Source of the DNA: Caballeronia fortuita
GTDB lineage: Bacteria > Pseudomonadota > Gammaproteobacteria > Burkholderiales > Burkholderiaceae
Length of the DNA stretch: 64,000 nucleotides
Direction: 5' to 3'
NCBI RefSeq assembly: GCF_001544835.2
Contig: NZ_FCNX02000021.1
Coordinates: forward strand, 1-64,000
Under the pieces are notes generated by a model, which ran no database searches, had not been told where the DNA came from, and saw only the letters and a program-made list of their open reading frames with translations. Shown piece after piece: positions 53,046 to 62,688 of this stretch (the stretch's first letter is position 1; each line of letters begins with the position of its first letter). Made by a program: the position numbers and the translations under genes.

Positions 53046-53996
53046 CTATTCGGCATTGCGGTTCTGGATGCGAAACTCTGAAGGTGACATCGAGAATTCC
53101 TTCCGAAAGAGCTTCGATAGCCGCTCCCCGTTGCTAAGACCTGTCCTGCGTGCAATCTTGTCGACCGGAAGATCGGTGCTCTTCAACAGTTTGCACGTGA
53201 GCTCCAGCCGCGCACGCAGCAGATATTGCAGAGGCGTCACGCCGATTTCCCGTTTGAAAAGCCGCAGGAAGTTGCGTTCGCTCATCGCGGACATTCGCGC
53301 AGCGTCGACGATCGATATCGGCTTGGCACAATTCTGCGTGATCCAGCGCGCCGACGCGCACACCTTTTCTCGCAACGTCGTGGCTTGCAGTTCTTCCATT
53401 TCACCGTTAGGCGAGATGTCGGTGCCCACACCAAGACGCTGCGCTACGCGTACTGCAATTTCGGGCCCCAAATCCTTTTTCAAGAGCGCGAGTGAGCTCA
53501 TCAATGCCTGATCGCTATCGTGCTTCATCGTCTGCGCTTCGCGCTGCTGCACTCCCGCAGCGGACAGCAGGATGTGACCATTTCCGATCGCCGCAATGCT
53601 GACACTTTTATCACGGAGCTTGCGCAGTAATCCCACGAAGGCGTCGTCGGCCAGGGCGCGCGCGACGCCGTTTCCACCGGCGACGAAAAGCATGTCGATA
53701 TAATCGAACTGGTCCTCGCCGCCCGATTCGGTCCACACTGATATCGACGATGAGCAGGAAACCGTACCGCCGCCCGCCGATATGAGGATCACGCGATAAG
53801 TGAACGCATGTTTCGAACCTTCGGCTTGCAACTCGTTCGCGGTGTGAAGGGCTTCCGCCAGGGTGCCGGCCGCAAGCAATGAGAATCCGTCGTATAAAAC
53901 GATTCCGACGCGCTTGATGGTTGCCGAAGGCTGTCGAGAAGGAACGTCGCGGCTGGTGCTGGCTGCATTCTTGAGGGCAGGACGTAGCGTCGACAT
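53046..53996 (-). CDS. GlxA-type AraC regulator, copy 2
   Basis: A 316-aa paralogue of the regulator at 50270-51238. The N-terminal DJ-1/PfpI-like domain has VGIVLYDGFSLLAAGTLAEA and DMLFVAGGNGVARALADD. The C-terminal HTH has ISIVDAARMSAMSERNFLRL, FKREIGVTPLQYLLRARLEL and RTGLSNGERLSKLFRKEFSM. Start at 53996 follows GGAGG at 8 bp. The amidase-like catalytic Cys of true PfpI proteins is not in place in either copy, so the N-terminal domain is probably a sensor. Confidence 0.88.
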   Translation of the reverse strand: MSTLRPALKNAASTSRDVPSRQPSATIKRVGIVLYDGFSLLAAGTLAEALHTANELQAEGSKHAFTYRVILISAGGGTVSCSSSISVWTESGGEDQFDYIDMLFVAGGNGVARALADDAFVGLLRKLRDKSVSIAAIGNGHILLSAAGVQQREAQTMKHDSDQALMSSLALLKKDLGPEIAVRVAQRLGVGTDISPNGEMEELQATTLREKVCASARWITQNCAKPISIVDAARMSAMSERNFLRLFKREIGVTPLQYLLRARLELTCKLLKSTDLPVDKIARRTGLSNGERLSKLFRKEFSMSPSEFRIQNRNAE

Positions 53997-54194
53997 GACG
54001 TAGCCTCCAGTTTCACTTATTGATTCTTCGGATAGAACGCGGATAGCTTTCTCAACGCAGTCAGGAAGAGTTGGTCTCAACCGGCAGATTAAAGGTTAGG
54101 AAACTTTTAGAGATAGGTCACCCTATGGATGTCTGCATAACTTCCGACCTATCTTATCTTCGGATCAAATACGCAGTTCATACCCCTTCAGCCA

Positions 54195-54210
54195 GATAAC
54201 TTTTGTTATC
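54195..54210. repeat. Short inverted repeat after the beta-helix gene
   Basis: GATAAC-TTTT-GTTATC lies 27-42 bp beyond the stop of the minus-strand beta-helix gene. There is no T run after it, so it is a weak hairpin or a binding site rather than a good terminator. Confidence 0.35.
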
Positions 54211-54236
54211 CATTGAATAAAAGCAAGCGAAGGTTA

Positions 54237-56081
54237 TCACCGGGAAGATGTCAAATCGAGCGTCAGATAACCTGTCACCGTTTGCGAGGTTATCCCTTTG
54301 ATTCTGATAATTTCTCCCGAGAACGATGCGTAACGGGCCGTGCTCGCGCCAGCGCCGGAGCCCGCACCCGAGCCATTGCGCGAGATGATTGCCGCGCCCG
54401 CTTGCCGGGTCATCTCGTAGGCATTGCCCGGCGCACCTGTCGACGAAACCTGCAACGTCATGCGTGCATGCGTCAGCGGACCGCCCAAGGCCGTCAACGT
54501 CGAAAGATCGAGGCTCGCGGCGCTTACACCCGAGAAGGAGATCAACAATCGCTGGCCGCGGTATTGCGGATATCCATTCGCGGTGGCATGAACGCCCCCA
54601 TTCTCCTGCCAGGTGTCGGAGAAAGCATTGTCATGGACGATAGCCGCGACACCTGACTTGTAGGGATCGTGTTCGAACGCAAAGGCGCCGCAATTGTGAC
54701 AGGCGTTTCCTGCGATCGTCGGGTTCGTCTTGATGGGTGCGTCGGTGTAATAGCGCAGCGCGTAGCCCTTGCTCTTCGTGACATCGTAGTTAAAGGTGTT
54801 GTTGAGGAATGCGCCGCCATCCGGATTTTTCCACTCCCCTTCATAAGCCTCGGACCCGGGCCGGCCATGAAAATGGTTCTCGCTGAGCAGGGCGCCCGAC
54901 GCGCGTTGAAACGTGAAGAGCCTGTCATCGCTCGTGAACTCGTTGTGCGAGATTTCGATGCCCGTTTTTACGCCTGCGCCCTGATCGTTCGCCCACAGCG
55001 CGGTGCGGCCGGTTGCATGAACCGTGTTATTGCTGAATACGATGCCCGTCTGGCCGTCGGTCGAACTCGCCAGCATGATGCCGCCCGCCTCCGTGCTCGT
55101 CGGCGCAGATGTCTGTGCCGCGCCCGCGCGATAAGCGGGCGAGCGATATGCAACGTTGTTCACGAACACGATGTTCCTCGGAATCCGTCCAGATCCCGTG
55201 CCGTTTGCGAAGTAGCTCAGTTCCCCGAATTTCGCGTTTCGCACGGTGTTCCCGATCAGAATGACGTCCACACCGCCTTCTGCGTCCAGGCCTACATCGC
55301 CGCAATCCGAGATCATATTGCCGTAGACGAGCAAATCCTCGCTATCGGCCTCGAAGAATCCGCCCTCAGCCGCCGTTTCGATCACATTGTCGGCATATTG
55401 GCCGTGCGTAACCTGCCAGATTTCCATGCCATGCATCGTGTTGAAGATGTGATTGTTATAGACATACTGATAGCTCGAACCTGATTGAAGAATGCCCTGC
55501 GCGCTGCTCCCGCAATTCCTGATCGCGTTGCCGCCGATAAAGTTATTCGAAGAGTACCAGACACCAATTCCGCAGCCACGGAAACCAGCCGCGTCGATCT
55601 GCAGGTTGAAAACGCCCGCGTTGTCGCCGTTTATCAGCATGATTTGATATTGATCCTGGGCGCCCCACGCCGCGTAGAGCGCGACATTCGCGCTCAGTCG
55701 AACGATCGTTTCGCCGGGGCCGTCGCCCGTGACGAACGTGTTGGCCGGCACGAGCAGATATGACGAGATCTTGTAGATGCCAGCCTTCAGGCGGACATTC
55801 CCGCCTGTGGCGAAGCATCTGTTGAGCGCTTTCGTCGCGTCGGTCCTGCCCGTGTTATCGGCTGCGAATTCGGCGTGGCAATCGACGTTCGAGCGGAATC
55901 GCCGGGCGACCTTCTGAGCGATCGCATTCGCCGCCGCCGATCGATAGCCGGCTGTGCCCGCCTCCGAAGACGACGAAACGCCTTTGGTCGCGCCAATGCC
56001 GGGCGTGGCGGTGTCCCGCGCGAAAGCGACATTGCCATACGCGAGCGCTGCGATCAGGAACCAGTGCCATAACCTTTTCAT
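54237..56081 (-). CDS. Secreted right-handed beta-helix protein, second copy type
   Basis: A 614-aa protein with a signal peptide (about residues 1-21, ending AFA). The beta-helix begins ADNTGRTDATKALNRCFATG, typical of pectate-lyase-3-like domains. Repeated turns follow, for example YNNHIFNTMHGMEIWQVTHG and ILIGNTVRNAKFGELSYF. It is unrelated in detail to the beta-helix protein at 39624-41297. It probably cuts or modifies the exopolysaccharide in periplasm or outside. A Gly/Ser/Ala-rich segment lies near the C-terminus. Confidence 0.85.
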   Translation of the reverse strand: MKRLWHWFLIAALAYGNVAFARDTATPGIGATKGVSSSSEAGTAGYRSAAANAIAQKVARRFRSNVDCHAEFAADNTGRTDATKALNRCFATGGNVRLKAGIYKISSYLLVPANTFVTGDGPGETIVRLSANVALYAAWGAQDQYQIMLINGDNAGVFNLQIDAAGFRGCGIGVWYSSNNFIGGNAIRNCGSSAQGILQSGSSYQYVYNNHIFNTMHGMEIWQVTHGQYADNVIETAAEGGFFEADSEDLLVYGNMISDCGDVGLDAEGGVDVILIGNTVRNAKFGELSYFANGTGSGRIPRNIVFVNNVAYRSPAYRAGAAQTSAPTSTEAGGIMLASSTDGQTGIVFSNNTVHATGRTALWANDQGAGVKTGIEISHNEFTSDDRLFTFQRASGALLSENHFHGRPGSEAYEGEWKNPDGGAFLNNTFNYDVTKSKGYALRYYTDAPIKTNPTIAGNACHNCGAFAFEHDPYKSGVAAIVHDNAFSDTWQENGGVHATANGYPQYRGQRLLISFSGVSAASLDLSTLTALGGPLTHARMTLQVSSTGAPGNAYEMTRQAGAAIISRNGSGAGSGAGASTARYASFSGEIIRIKGITSQTVTGYLTLDLTSSR

Positions 56082-56114
56082 AGCTGCATAGACCTGGATG
56101 CGGCGAGACGCACA

Positions 56115-57350
56115 TCAGACCAGCGGGCGGGGTCGTTCGGTATATAAGTCGCCGCGAAACCCTTCGAGCCCTTCGTGATCTTGCAGCTTGTCGAGCATGA
56201 AAAGGGAGACGAACAACATCAGCATGAAATTGATCGGGAACACGGTCAGAAACGGCAAGTTCAGCGATGCGCCCACGACATATAGCGAAAACAACAGTAC
56301 GGACAAGCTGACACGCTTGACCCTCTGGCTATGCGCCTCGTTGAACGTGATGTAGAGTTTCCACATGAACGCCGTCAGCATCGACAAGAGCGCGCCCGAC
56401 CAGATCAGGCCATAGTTGTTCAACGCAGTCACCCACCAGGATTCCGATATCAAGTATTCGTCTCCGCCCAGAATCCATACCGAGAAGTCAGCGAGCTTAT
56501 CCAGATTAAACGACTCGAAATGGGCATCGGAACTCGCCTGCTTCGATGTGAAGACGACATCCAGCAGGCCGTTCCCGCCGAGACTGAAGCCGTTGAAAAG
56601 GTAGGGCAGGAATATCGCAAGACCACCGATCAACAGAACGAATAGCGTTGCCTTGAAATGATTCGTGAGTCCCCATAGGACGATCAGAAGTACAAGGAAG
56701 CTGATGGCGGTAAGTGACTGCGAAAGGAAGATGCACAGGATCACACCGAGGATACACAGACGGTTCATCATCGTTCTCGGCAAAGAGTAGGCATATCCGA
56801 GCAGAAGAAACGATAGAGCCGCAAAACCATTCGGATCATCGAGGAAGCTGCCGAACCTGACGGCCAGCGTATCTTCGTATGCGAGGGCGGGAAGCCGGCC
56901 GGTCACATGAAACAAAATCATCTGTATCAGGTCCACGAGCAGTGAGAAGTACAGCGTGAACCTCATGAACGTATCGACTGCCGTCAGCGTGACGCTGCAC
57001 ACCGATAGCGAAATGAAGAAGGCAACGCCTGCGACGATTGGAAAGGTTAGATGTTTTGCATCGCCGTCGAATGCGAAATGAACGATTGGCCACGCTACCA
57101 GCATGAGATAGAGCGTGATGAAGCCCAACCTGCGTCGTGGAACATATAGACCGCCCGCTACAAATGCCATCACCGCGCACGCAACCACCAGAATCAGGTA
57201 TTTCGCCGCCTGCAACAGCGGCGGCGTATCCGAATAGGTCGGACTGGTTTGCGCGGAGTTGATCTGCAACGGATAACGATAAGACGAGTACAACAGTGCA
57301 ACGATCACCGTTGCCCAGAAGATGGATTGCGCTAGTTTCGATCTGGCCAT
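56115..57350 (-). CDS. Wzy-like polysaccharide polymerase (O-antigen ligase-like)
   Basis: A 411-aa integral membrane protein with about 11 hydrophobic segments and a larger periplasmic loop between residues 270 and 320. That loop contains KLADFSVWILGGDEYLISES. The short motif FGSFLDDPNGFAALSFLLL is typical of Wzy/WaaL-type proteins. It would polymerise repeat units in the periplasm. It lies directly after the second tyrosine autokinase gene and before the beta-helix gene. Confidence 0.83.
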   Translation of the reverse strand: MARSKLAQSIFWATVIVALLYSSYRYPLQINSAQTSPTYSDTPPLLQAAKYLILVVACAVMAFVAGGLYVPRRRLGFITLYLMLVAWPIVHFAFDGDAKHLTFPIVAGVAFFISLSVCSVTLTAVDTFMRFTLYFSLLVDLIQMILFHVTGRLPALAYEDTLAVRFGSFLDDPNGFAALSFLLLGYAYSLPRTMMNRLCILGVILCIFLSQSLTAISFLVLLIVLWGLTNHFKATLFVLLIGGLAIFLPYLFNGFSLGGNGLLDVVFTSKQASSDAHFESFNLDKLADFSVWILGGDEYLISESWWVTALNNYGLIWSGALLSMLTAFMWKLYITFNEAHSQRVKRVSLSVLLFSLYVVGASLNLPFLTVFPINFMLMLFVSLFMLDKLQDHEGLEGFRGDLYTERPRPLV

Positions 57351-57399
57351 GGCTAGCTGCCTTACTCCGATTGTCGTCTGAACATTGCGTCGAGACGCG

Positions 57400-59634
57400 T
57401 CACTGCACGATGTCCGTCTCGCGCCGCCGATAACTCTGGTTCGAATAGCGGTAACGTCCGTAGTCGTAGCTGTAGCGGCCCGGCCGCAGGCGTTGCCCGT
57501 TGAAGATGACACCGCGAACTGCAAGTCCAAGCTTCGCGAATCGGCGTATCGACTCGCGCAGTTCGCCGAGCCCGGTCACGCCTTGTCGAGCGACGAGTAG
57601 CGTCGTCCCCGACAAGCAAGCCAATTGTGACGCATCGGGCGCGGACAACACGGGCGGCGCATCCAGAAGAACGACGTCATATGCCATAGCCAGATCGATT
57701 GCGATCGATTGCAAGTCGGGACGCGAGAGCGCATCGCCCGGATTCGGAATCAGGCTTCCGACCGGAACGAAGTCGACGCCCGCCAGCGCGGTGGACCGGA
57801 TCACCTCGTCGCTGCTTGACGTCCTTAGTATCAGGTCGGATAGCCCCGGTCCACGGTCGCCGCCCATATGACAATGCAGCGTGCCGCGTCGCATATCGGC
57901 GTCGACGAGCAGCACGCGCTTGCCCGACGCGCCGATTACCGCAGCGAGGTTCAGCGCGATGAACGACTTGCCAACGCCCGGCGTAGGACCCGTGATGAGC
58001 ACGATGCGGTTGCGCGCCTTCTGCATCGCGAACTCCAACGCCGCGCGCAGGCCGCGCAAGTTCTCTATCGCATGATCGGCCTTCGACTCGTTCGCCAGTG
58101 GCACGCCCTTCATTCCAGAGCGACGCCGCATGCGATCGAGTTTTTCTTGTCGACGGCTATAGGCGACGCTTGCAAGAACAGCGACTCCGGTGCGCTGCTC
58201 GACTTCGTGCGGATCGTCGATCGCATCGAATACGAGCACGCGCGCCAATGATGTGAGAACACCGAGGAACAGGCCGAGCACCAACGAAGCCGCAATGATG
58301 CGCGCCGGCTTTGGCCGAATACGCTCTTCGGGTATCGCCGGGATATCGATGAGATGGACATTGCCCGCCTTTCCCGCCTTGACCAGCTTGAGTTGCTCGG
58401 ACGTGTTCAGCAATGTGGTGTAAAGCCCGGCGCCCACGGTGACGTCGCGCTGAAGGCGAAGAACATCCTGCTCCAGCGGAGGCAGCATGCGTGTCGCGCG
58501 GCCGACGTCCTCCGCCTGACGCTGCGCAATCTGTATCTGCGCATCGACGCCACGTATGGACGGATGATCGCTGTTGAAGCGGGCGAGCAGTTCGCCGCGT
58601 CTCTTTTCGAGCTCCATCAGCCTCGTCTGCGCCTCGACGGAACGCTGCAGCAGATTCCTCGCTTCCTCACCGAGGTCGACGGTCGCGTGAGTCGCACGAT
58701 AATCATTCAAGCGTGTTTCCGAGCTATTCAGGCTTTGCTTCACATCCGGCAACTGCGCTTGCAGAAACTCGAGCGAGCGTTGCGCTTCCTCGGCCTTGCG
58801 TCGCACATTCTGACGGACATACTCGGCTCCGATCGCGCCTAATACCTCGCTGATCTTTAGCGGATCGGTACCGATCAAGGCAACGCTGATGACGTTCGAA
58901 TCCTTGCCCGTCTCTTCGATCGTGAGCTCCCTGCGCAGCTTTTCCGTCGTGACGACAGGCGACAGGCGACGCAGCGTGAACGTCGCGCCATCCATTGCAT
59001 CGATGCTGTCGACGAGCAGCGTGACCGATCCGCCAATGGTCGTCGCCTGCAATACTTCGCCGATGGTTCCGCGCAGCGCAATGTCACGATATCGCAGCTC
59101 ATAGGACTGGCCCGGTCCTCGGGTCAGCACGAACGGACGGCCGAATAACTGTCGCGGCACGTCGAACTGCGAGACCTCGATCCGCTCCTTGCTCCAGACA
59201 TAGCCTAATGGGCCCGGACTGGTCAGCGAATCCGAATGTTCCGCGAGCCAGCGTCCGATAACCGGAAAATAGCGCGGCGTGGCCTCGATGAACAGATGCA
59301 GCTTGTCGACCACCTGGCTCACAACCGAGCGCGAGCCGATAACCTGAGTCTCGCCCGAGGTTGCGGTCTTGACGTCGAACATCGATGACACGTCGCCCAA
59401 TGCGTTCTTTGATGTCGCCGGCGCGTCGGCGCTTTGTTCGACCTGCACGAGCATGTCGGCGCGATAGATCGGCTGCGCGAGAAACGCGTATAAGACGCCG
59501 AGTGCAAGTACCGCCGCCGTTATGACCGCGACGAGTTTGCGGTTGTCGTAGATAGTGTCGAGATAATTCGCGAACCGCGCCGGCGGATCTTCGTCGGAAT
59601 AGCCTTTTTCGAACGATGTACTGTCGCGGTTCAT
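57400..59634 (-). CDS. Polysaccharide-copolymerase tyrosine autokinase (BceF/Wzc-like), copy 2
   Basis: A 744-aa BY-kinase, closely related to the copy at 45202-47430 over its whole length. Helix 1 is at about residues 34-52. The kinase part has Walker A GPTPGVGKSF, Walker A' VLLVDADMRRG and Walker B VVLLDAPPVLS, here the canonical form. The tail is Tyr-rich (SYDYGRYRYSNQSY). Start at 59634 follows TTGGAG; the frame is open to 59667. It is the first gene of the minus-strand EPS run. Confidence 0.93.
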   Translation of the reverse strand: MNRDSTSFEKGYSDEDPPARFANYLDTIYDNRKLVAVITAAVLALGVLYAFLAQPIYRADMLVQVEQSADAPATSKNALGDVSSMFDVKTATSGETQVIGSRSVVSQVVDKLHLFIEATPRYFPVIGRWLAEHSDSLTSPGPLGYVWSKERIEVSQFDVPRQLFGRPFVLTRGPGQSYELRYRDIALRGTIGEVLQATTIGGSVTLLVDSIDAMDGATFTLRRLSPVVTTEKLRRELTIEETGKDSNVISVALIGTDPLKISEVLGAIGAEYVRQNVRRKAEEAQRSLEFLQAQLPDVKQSLNSSETRLNDYRATHATVDLGEEARNLLQRSVEAQTRLMELEKRRGELLARFNSDHPSIRGVDAQIQIAQRQAEDVGRATRMLPPLEQDVLRLQRDVTVGAGLYTTLLNTSEQLKLVKAGKAGNVHLIDIPAIPEERIRPKPARIIAASLVLGLFLGVLTSLARVLVFDAIDDPHEVEQRTGVAVLASVAYSRRQEKLDRMRRRSGMKGVPLANESKADHAIENLRGLRAALEFAMQKARNRIVLITGPTPGVGKSFIALNLAAVIGASGKRVLLVDADMRRGTLHCHMGGDRGPGLSDLILRTSSSDEVIRSTALAGVDFVPVGSLIPNPGDALSRPDLQSIAIDLAMAYDVVLLDAPPVLSAPDASQLACLSGTTLLVARQGVTGLGELRESIRRFAKLGLAVRGVIFNGQRLRPGRYSYDYGRYRYSNQSYRRRETDIVQ

Positions 59635-60068
59635 GTTCGCGCTCCAATGGCCGGCGAGTACCTTCATAGAAAACCGCTGTCGTTTCGGATTCGCCTACAT
59701 CGAGCGCGGCATTTGTCCAATACATCGCATGAAAGACGGAGTTGCAATAAGCGTGTTTTCATCCGATCTATTGCACACGACGCTGCAGACGATTCAATGC
59801 AGGCACGCTGCGGACTACAGATTAACAGTGCAAAATTGCGCTCGTGTCGCGAGTTTTCCAACGCGTGCTTGCGAGAGCGCATATATCAACGAGCGATGTT
59901 TTCTTGCGGATTCTTATCAGGCCGATAACAACGATCGCCGCAGTAGCATGGCACTGTCAAGCGGTGTTTTCAGGCGCCCCTGTTGGGCGAAAATAACCAA
60001 GATGTTGTCCAGCATCGTCAAGGAGCGCGGCCTATGATCGTGCGAACTGGCATCGCACAGGGCCCGTC
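59635..60068. promoter_or_regulatory. Divergent promoter region at the edge of the EPS locus
   Basis: About 434 bp between the autokinase (minus) and the GT-C gene (plus). It is less GC-rich than its flanks. No gene was recognised; promoters for both directions are expected. Confidence 0.45.
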
Positions 60069-61264
60069 ATGGATATCACATTCCGGCAGACTGCTCCGAC
60101 TACGCTCACGCTAGCCCTTTGCGCTGTCGTGATGTTTCCGCTCTTCTGGCTCGCATACACGTATGCGGTCCCGACAGAGGATGCCGTCATCCTCTTCGAG
60201 TATGCGAGGAATCTTGCGCGGACCGGTGTCATCAGCTATGGGCACTCGGGAATCCCCGTAGAAGGCGCGACGGACTTCCTATGGATGGTGATGATCGCCG
60301 CGCTGAAGAGAGCAGGCGTTCCCGAATTCCTTTCCGCGCTTGCCTTGAACTTCGCGGGTGCATTGATCATCCTGTCGCAACTGAAGGACAGCGCGCGCAA
60401 GATCATCGCCTTGTTCGGCCTGCTTCTTACACCCTACTTGTACGCTGCTCTTCTGCGCCGTCTATATCCTTTGCCTCACCGCAAGCACGCGAGCAGCCAT
60501 CCTTTTACGGGTGGGTTCTCCTGCTGTGCCTGATTCGCCCGGACGGCGTCGTATGGGCAGCCGGGCCCTTGCTTCTGCGACTGGTGGAGGGATATGGCCG
60601 CGGTGTTCTGATTAAAGAGATTCGCAACTTACTGCTCTTTCTGTGCGTGCCTGGGATGATCTACTTCGGCTGGCGCGCGTGGTACTTTTCGGAACTGCTT
60701 CCTTTGCCCTTCCTGGTAAAGTCCGCGGGAGATCGTAATCTGATTCTCTTCTATGGCTATTCGGGGCTGTACGTGCTGTCGGAATTCGCGCCGATCGTCC
60801 CGGCGTCATGGATGACGGAGGATCGGGCGCGAATGCTGCGTCGCCTCGCGTGGCTCTTCTTTCTGCCTTGCGTGTTTTATAGCTGGATGAGACTCGAGCA
60901 GAACGCCGGAAATCGCTTCCTTGCTCCGATGTTTTTCGGCACGCTATTGATGTTGAGCCGCGAAACGAAGCTCCGTCCGATGATACTGTTCACAATCCTG
61001 TCGATCGTCTGCGGCATCAAGATCACCGCGGAGACGGCGGAGACCGTCGCGGAATCGAGTTCGGAGACGTACTACTACGTCTCGCAAGATCTCGCAGGGT
61101 ACAAAGGCAAGATGCTCGTGACCGAAGCGGGACGCCTCGCCTATCACAGTAACTGGGACACTCACGATGCCTGGGGACTCAACACACCGCAGTATGCGCA
61201 CAGGCTGATCGATTACCGGGAAATAGACGGCGGTTCCTATGACCTGATTGGCGAACTTCGATGA
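60069..61264 (+). pseudogene. GT-C-type membrane glycosyltransferase-like gene, frameshifted
   Basis: The first frame (60069 to about 60470) has a membrane helix and the typical pattern TEDAVILFEYARNLARTGVI with IPVEGATDFLWMVMIAALKR, like polyprenyl-phosphate-sugar-dependent arabinofuranosyl or mannosyl transferases. From about 60490 the sequence continues in another frame: PSFYGWVLLLCLIRPDGVVW and several helices to the stop at 61264. Joined, the product is about 398 aa. The join near 60440-60500 lacks clean alignment, so a small deletion or a sequence error is likely. Function may be sugar addition outside the membrane. Confidence 0.7.
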
Positions 61265-61490
61265 AGTGTCTCGCTTGTTGAAGAATCGTGGCGCGATCGA
61301 ATACTCCAGGACGCTCAAGCATGATGGCGACGAGACATGTAGCTGACACCTCGTCGTATCGACTGCGATCGCATTGCGTGCCGTCGGTACATGCGTTCGC
61401 GACACGTGGTACCCGCGCGGGCACACTGACACATCGACGCCTCGCTAGCGGCGATTTTCGCGTGCCTGGCGGAGCCGTCGTACTGCGGGC

Positions 61491-61748
61491 TCAATGATCG
61501 TCAGCACGATCTTGCACAACAGGCGGGTGCCTGCGATGGGTCGCGGTTCGAACATCGGCCTTCATCCCTTCGTCGTACCCTTCGTCGGTTCGCTGGACGC
61601 TCGCGTTCCGTCTCGCGTCATTACATTGATCCGATGCGTCCGTCTTCCGCTTGCGTCCTTGGCCGAATAGAACGTCGAATACCCCAAGCACCGACAGCAG
61701 GAGGACGCACCAAAATGCGATCGTAGCCAGGACGAGGTACCATTTCAT
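61491..61748 (-). CDS. Small membrane protein of unknown function
   Basis: An 85-aa frame starting at 61748 (AAGG upstream). One strong membrane helix (WYLVLATIAFWCVLLLSVLG, residues 3-22) is followed by a charged hydrophilic tail rich in Arg, Asp and His. No family is recognised. The helix at the exact start and the plausible ribosome-binding site support coding, but the tail is not clearly protein-like. Confidence 0.45.
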   Translation of the reverse strand: MKWYLVLATIAFWCVLLLSVLGVFDVLFGQGRKRKTDASDQCNDARRNASVQRTDEGYDEGMKADVRTATHRRHPPVVQDRADDH

Positions 61749-62688
61749 GGTCTTTACCTTATCCGCGATCGATAGCGGTGAGAGGATCTGATCCGTTCTA
61801 TCGTTTCGGATCAGACGTTCACTGAACTGATGAAAGCCCTCATGCAGCACGCATTCTTATCCGATGCCGGACGGGGTGCGCCGAATCATAGTCAATGCAA
61901 CTGGTGATTACTGGTTTGTCGTCCGAACTTTTTGAGGCTATCCGCCAGGCGCTCGTCCGTGATTAAGAATAGCAGCCGATCAAGCAAATGGGTATCGCTA
62001 ATATGGCGATGTTATCGAATCAATAGCAACCCGGCAGCACTGACGGACACTCCCGAACACACCGCTCACCAGCTGAAACCACAAGTATCGAAGATCTATT
62101 TCATAACAGCAAAAGCACCCCGGTTTCATCTGAATAACTCTTTGGATTGCGTGTATCCATCTCGAGGTCAGGGCATGCCGGCGTAATCGCGAGGCCGGGC
62201 GATGGCGTCGAAAGCTCGATGCTTGACCACCGAAGGTGCATCAATCGAAACTCACCCCAAGCCATAAATCACGACTCACGGGCAGTGCACATGCAGTGCA
62301 CATTCCTCGCCAACGTTTGCCCCACGCACTCTGTCGCAAAAACCCGACAACCGCCCTACGTACCGACCTCATCGACACAGAAAAGTCTTAAGTAACTGAT
62401 CGGCCCGCCGTTAAACTTTCCGGCGCCGTGCTTCTCATGCGCGTCGACGACATGTCTGTCCGTTACCGGACGGCGATTCGGTCTTTTTCGTGGCGCATTC
62501 GCACACTCCCTCAGACCGGAGCCGCACTTCCAACACGCCCTTCACGCGACACCGCGCATTGCACGGTGCCGCGCGTGTGCGCGCGTGCGGCAGACAGTCC
62601 CCGACGCAACGGCGTGCCGCCAGCCAGCGCACTCGATCGAAAAAACAGTGAACAACAACAACGCAGTCAAGCACGGTACGGGGAATCG
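61749..62688. other. Long gene-free stretch upstream of the autotransporter
   Basis: About 940 bp with no convincing gene; the first half is relatively AT-rich. It contains two tandem GCAGTGCACAT repeats at 62282-62303. The autotransporter promoter should lie in its right half. Confidence 0.5.
62282..62303. repeat. Two tandem 11-bp repeats
   Basis: GCAGTGCACAT occurs twice with no gap; each copy includes the palindrome GTGCAC. Spacing is about one helical turn, which would suit a protein dimer binding on one face of DNA. They lie about 390 bp before the autotransporter start. Confidence 0.4.

Noticed and set aside
54266..54294. Inverted repeat GATAACCT/AGGTTATC as an operator
   Set aside because: It lies inside the coding end of the beta-helix gene and the arms are short; chance is a sufficient explanation.
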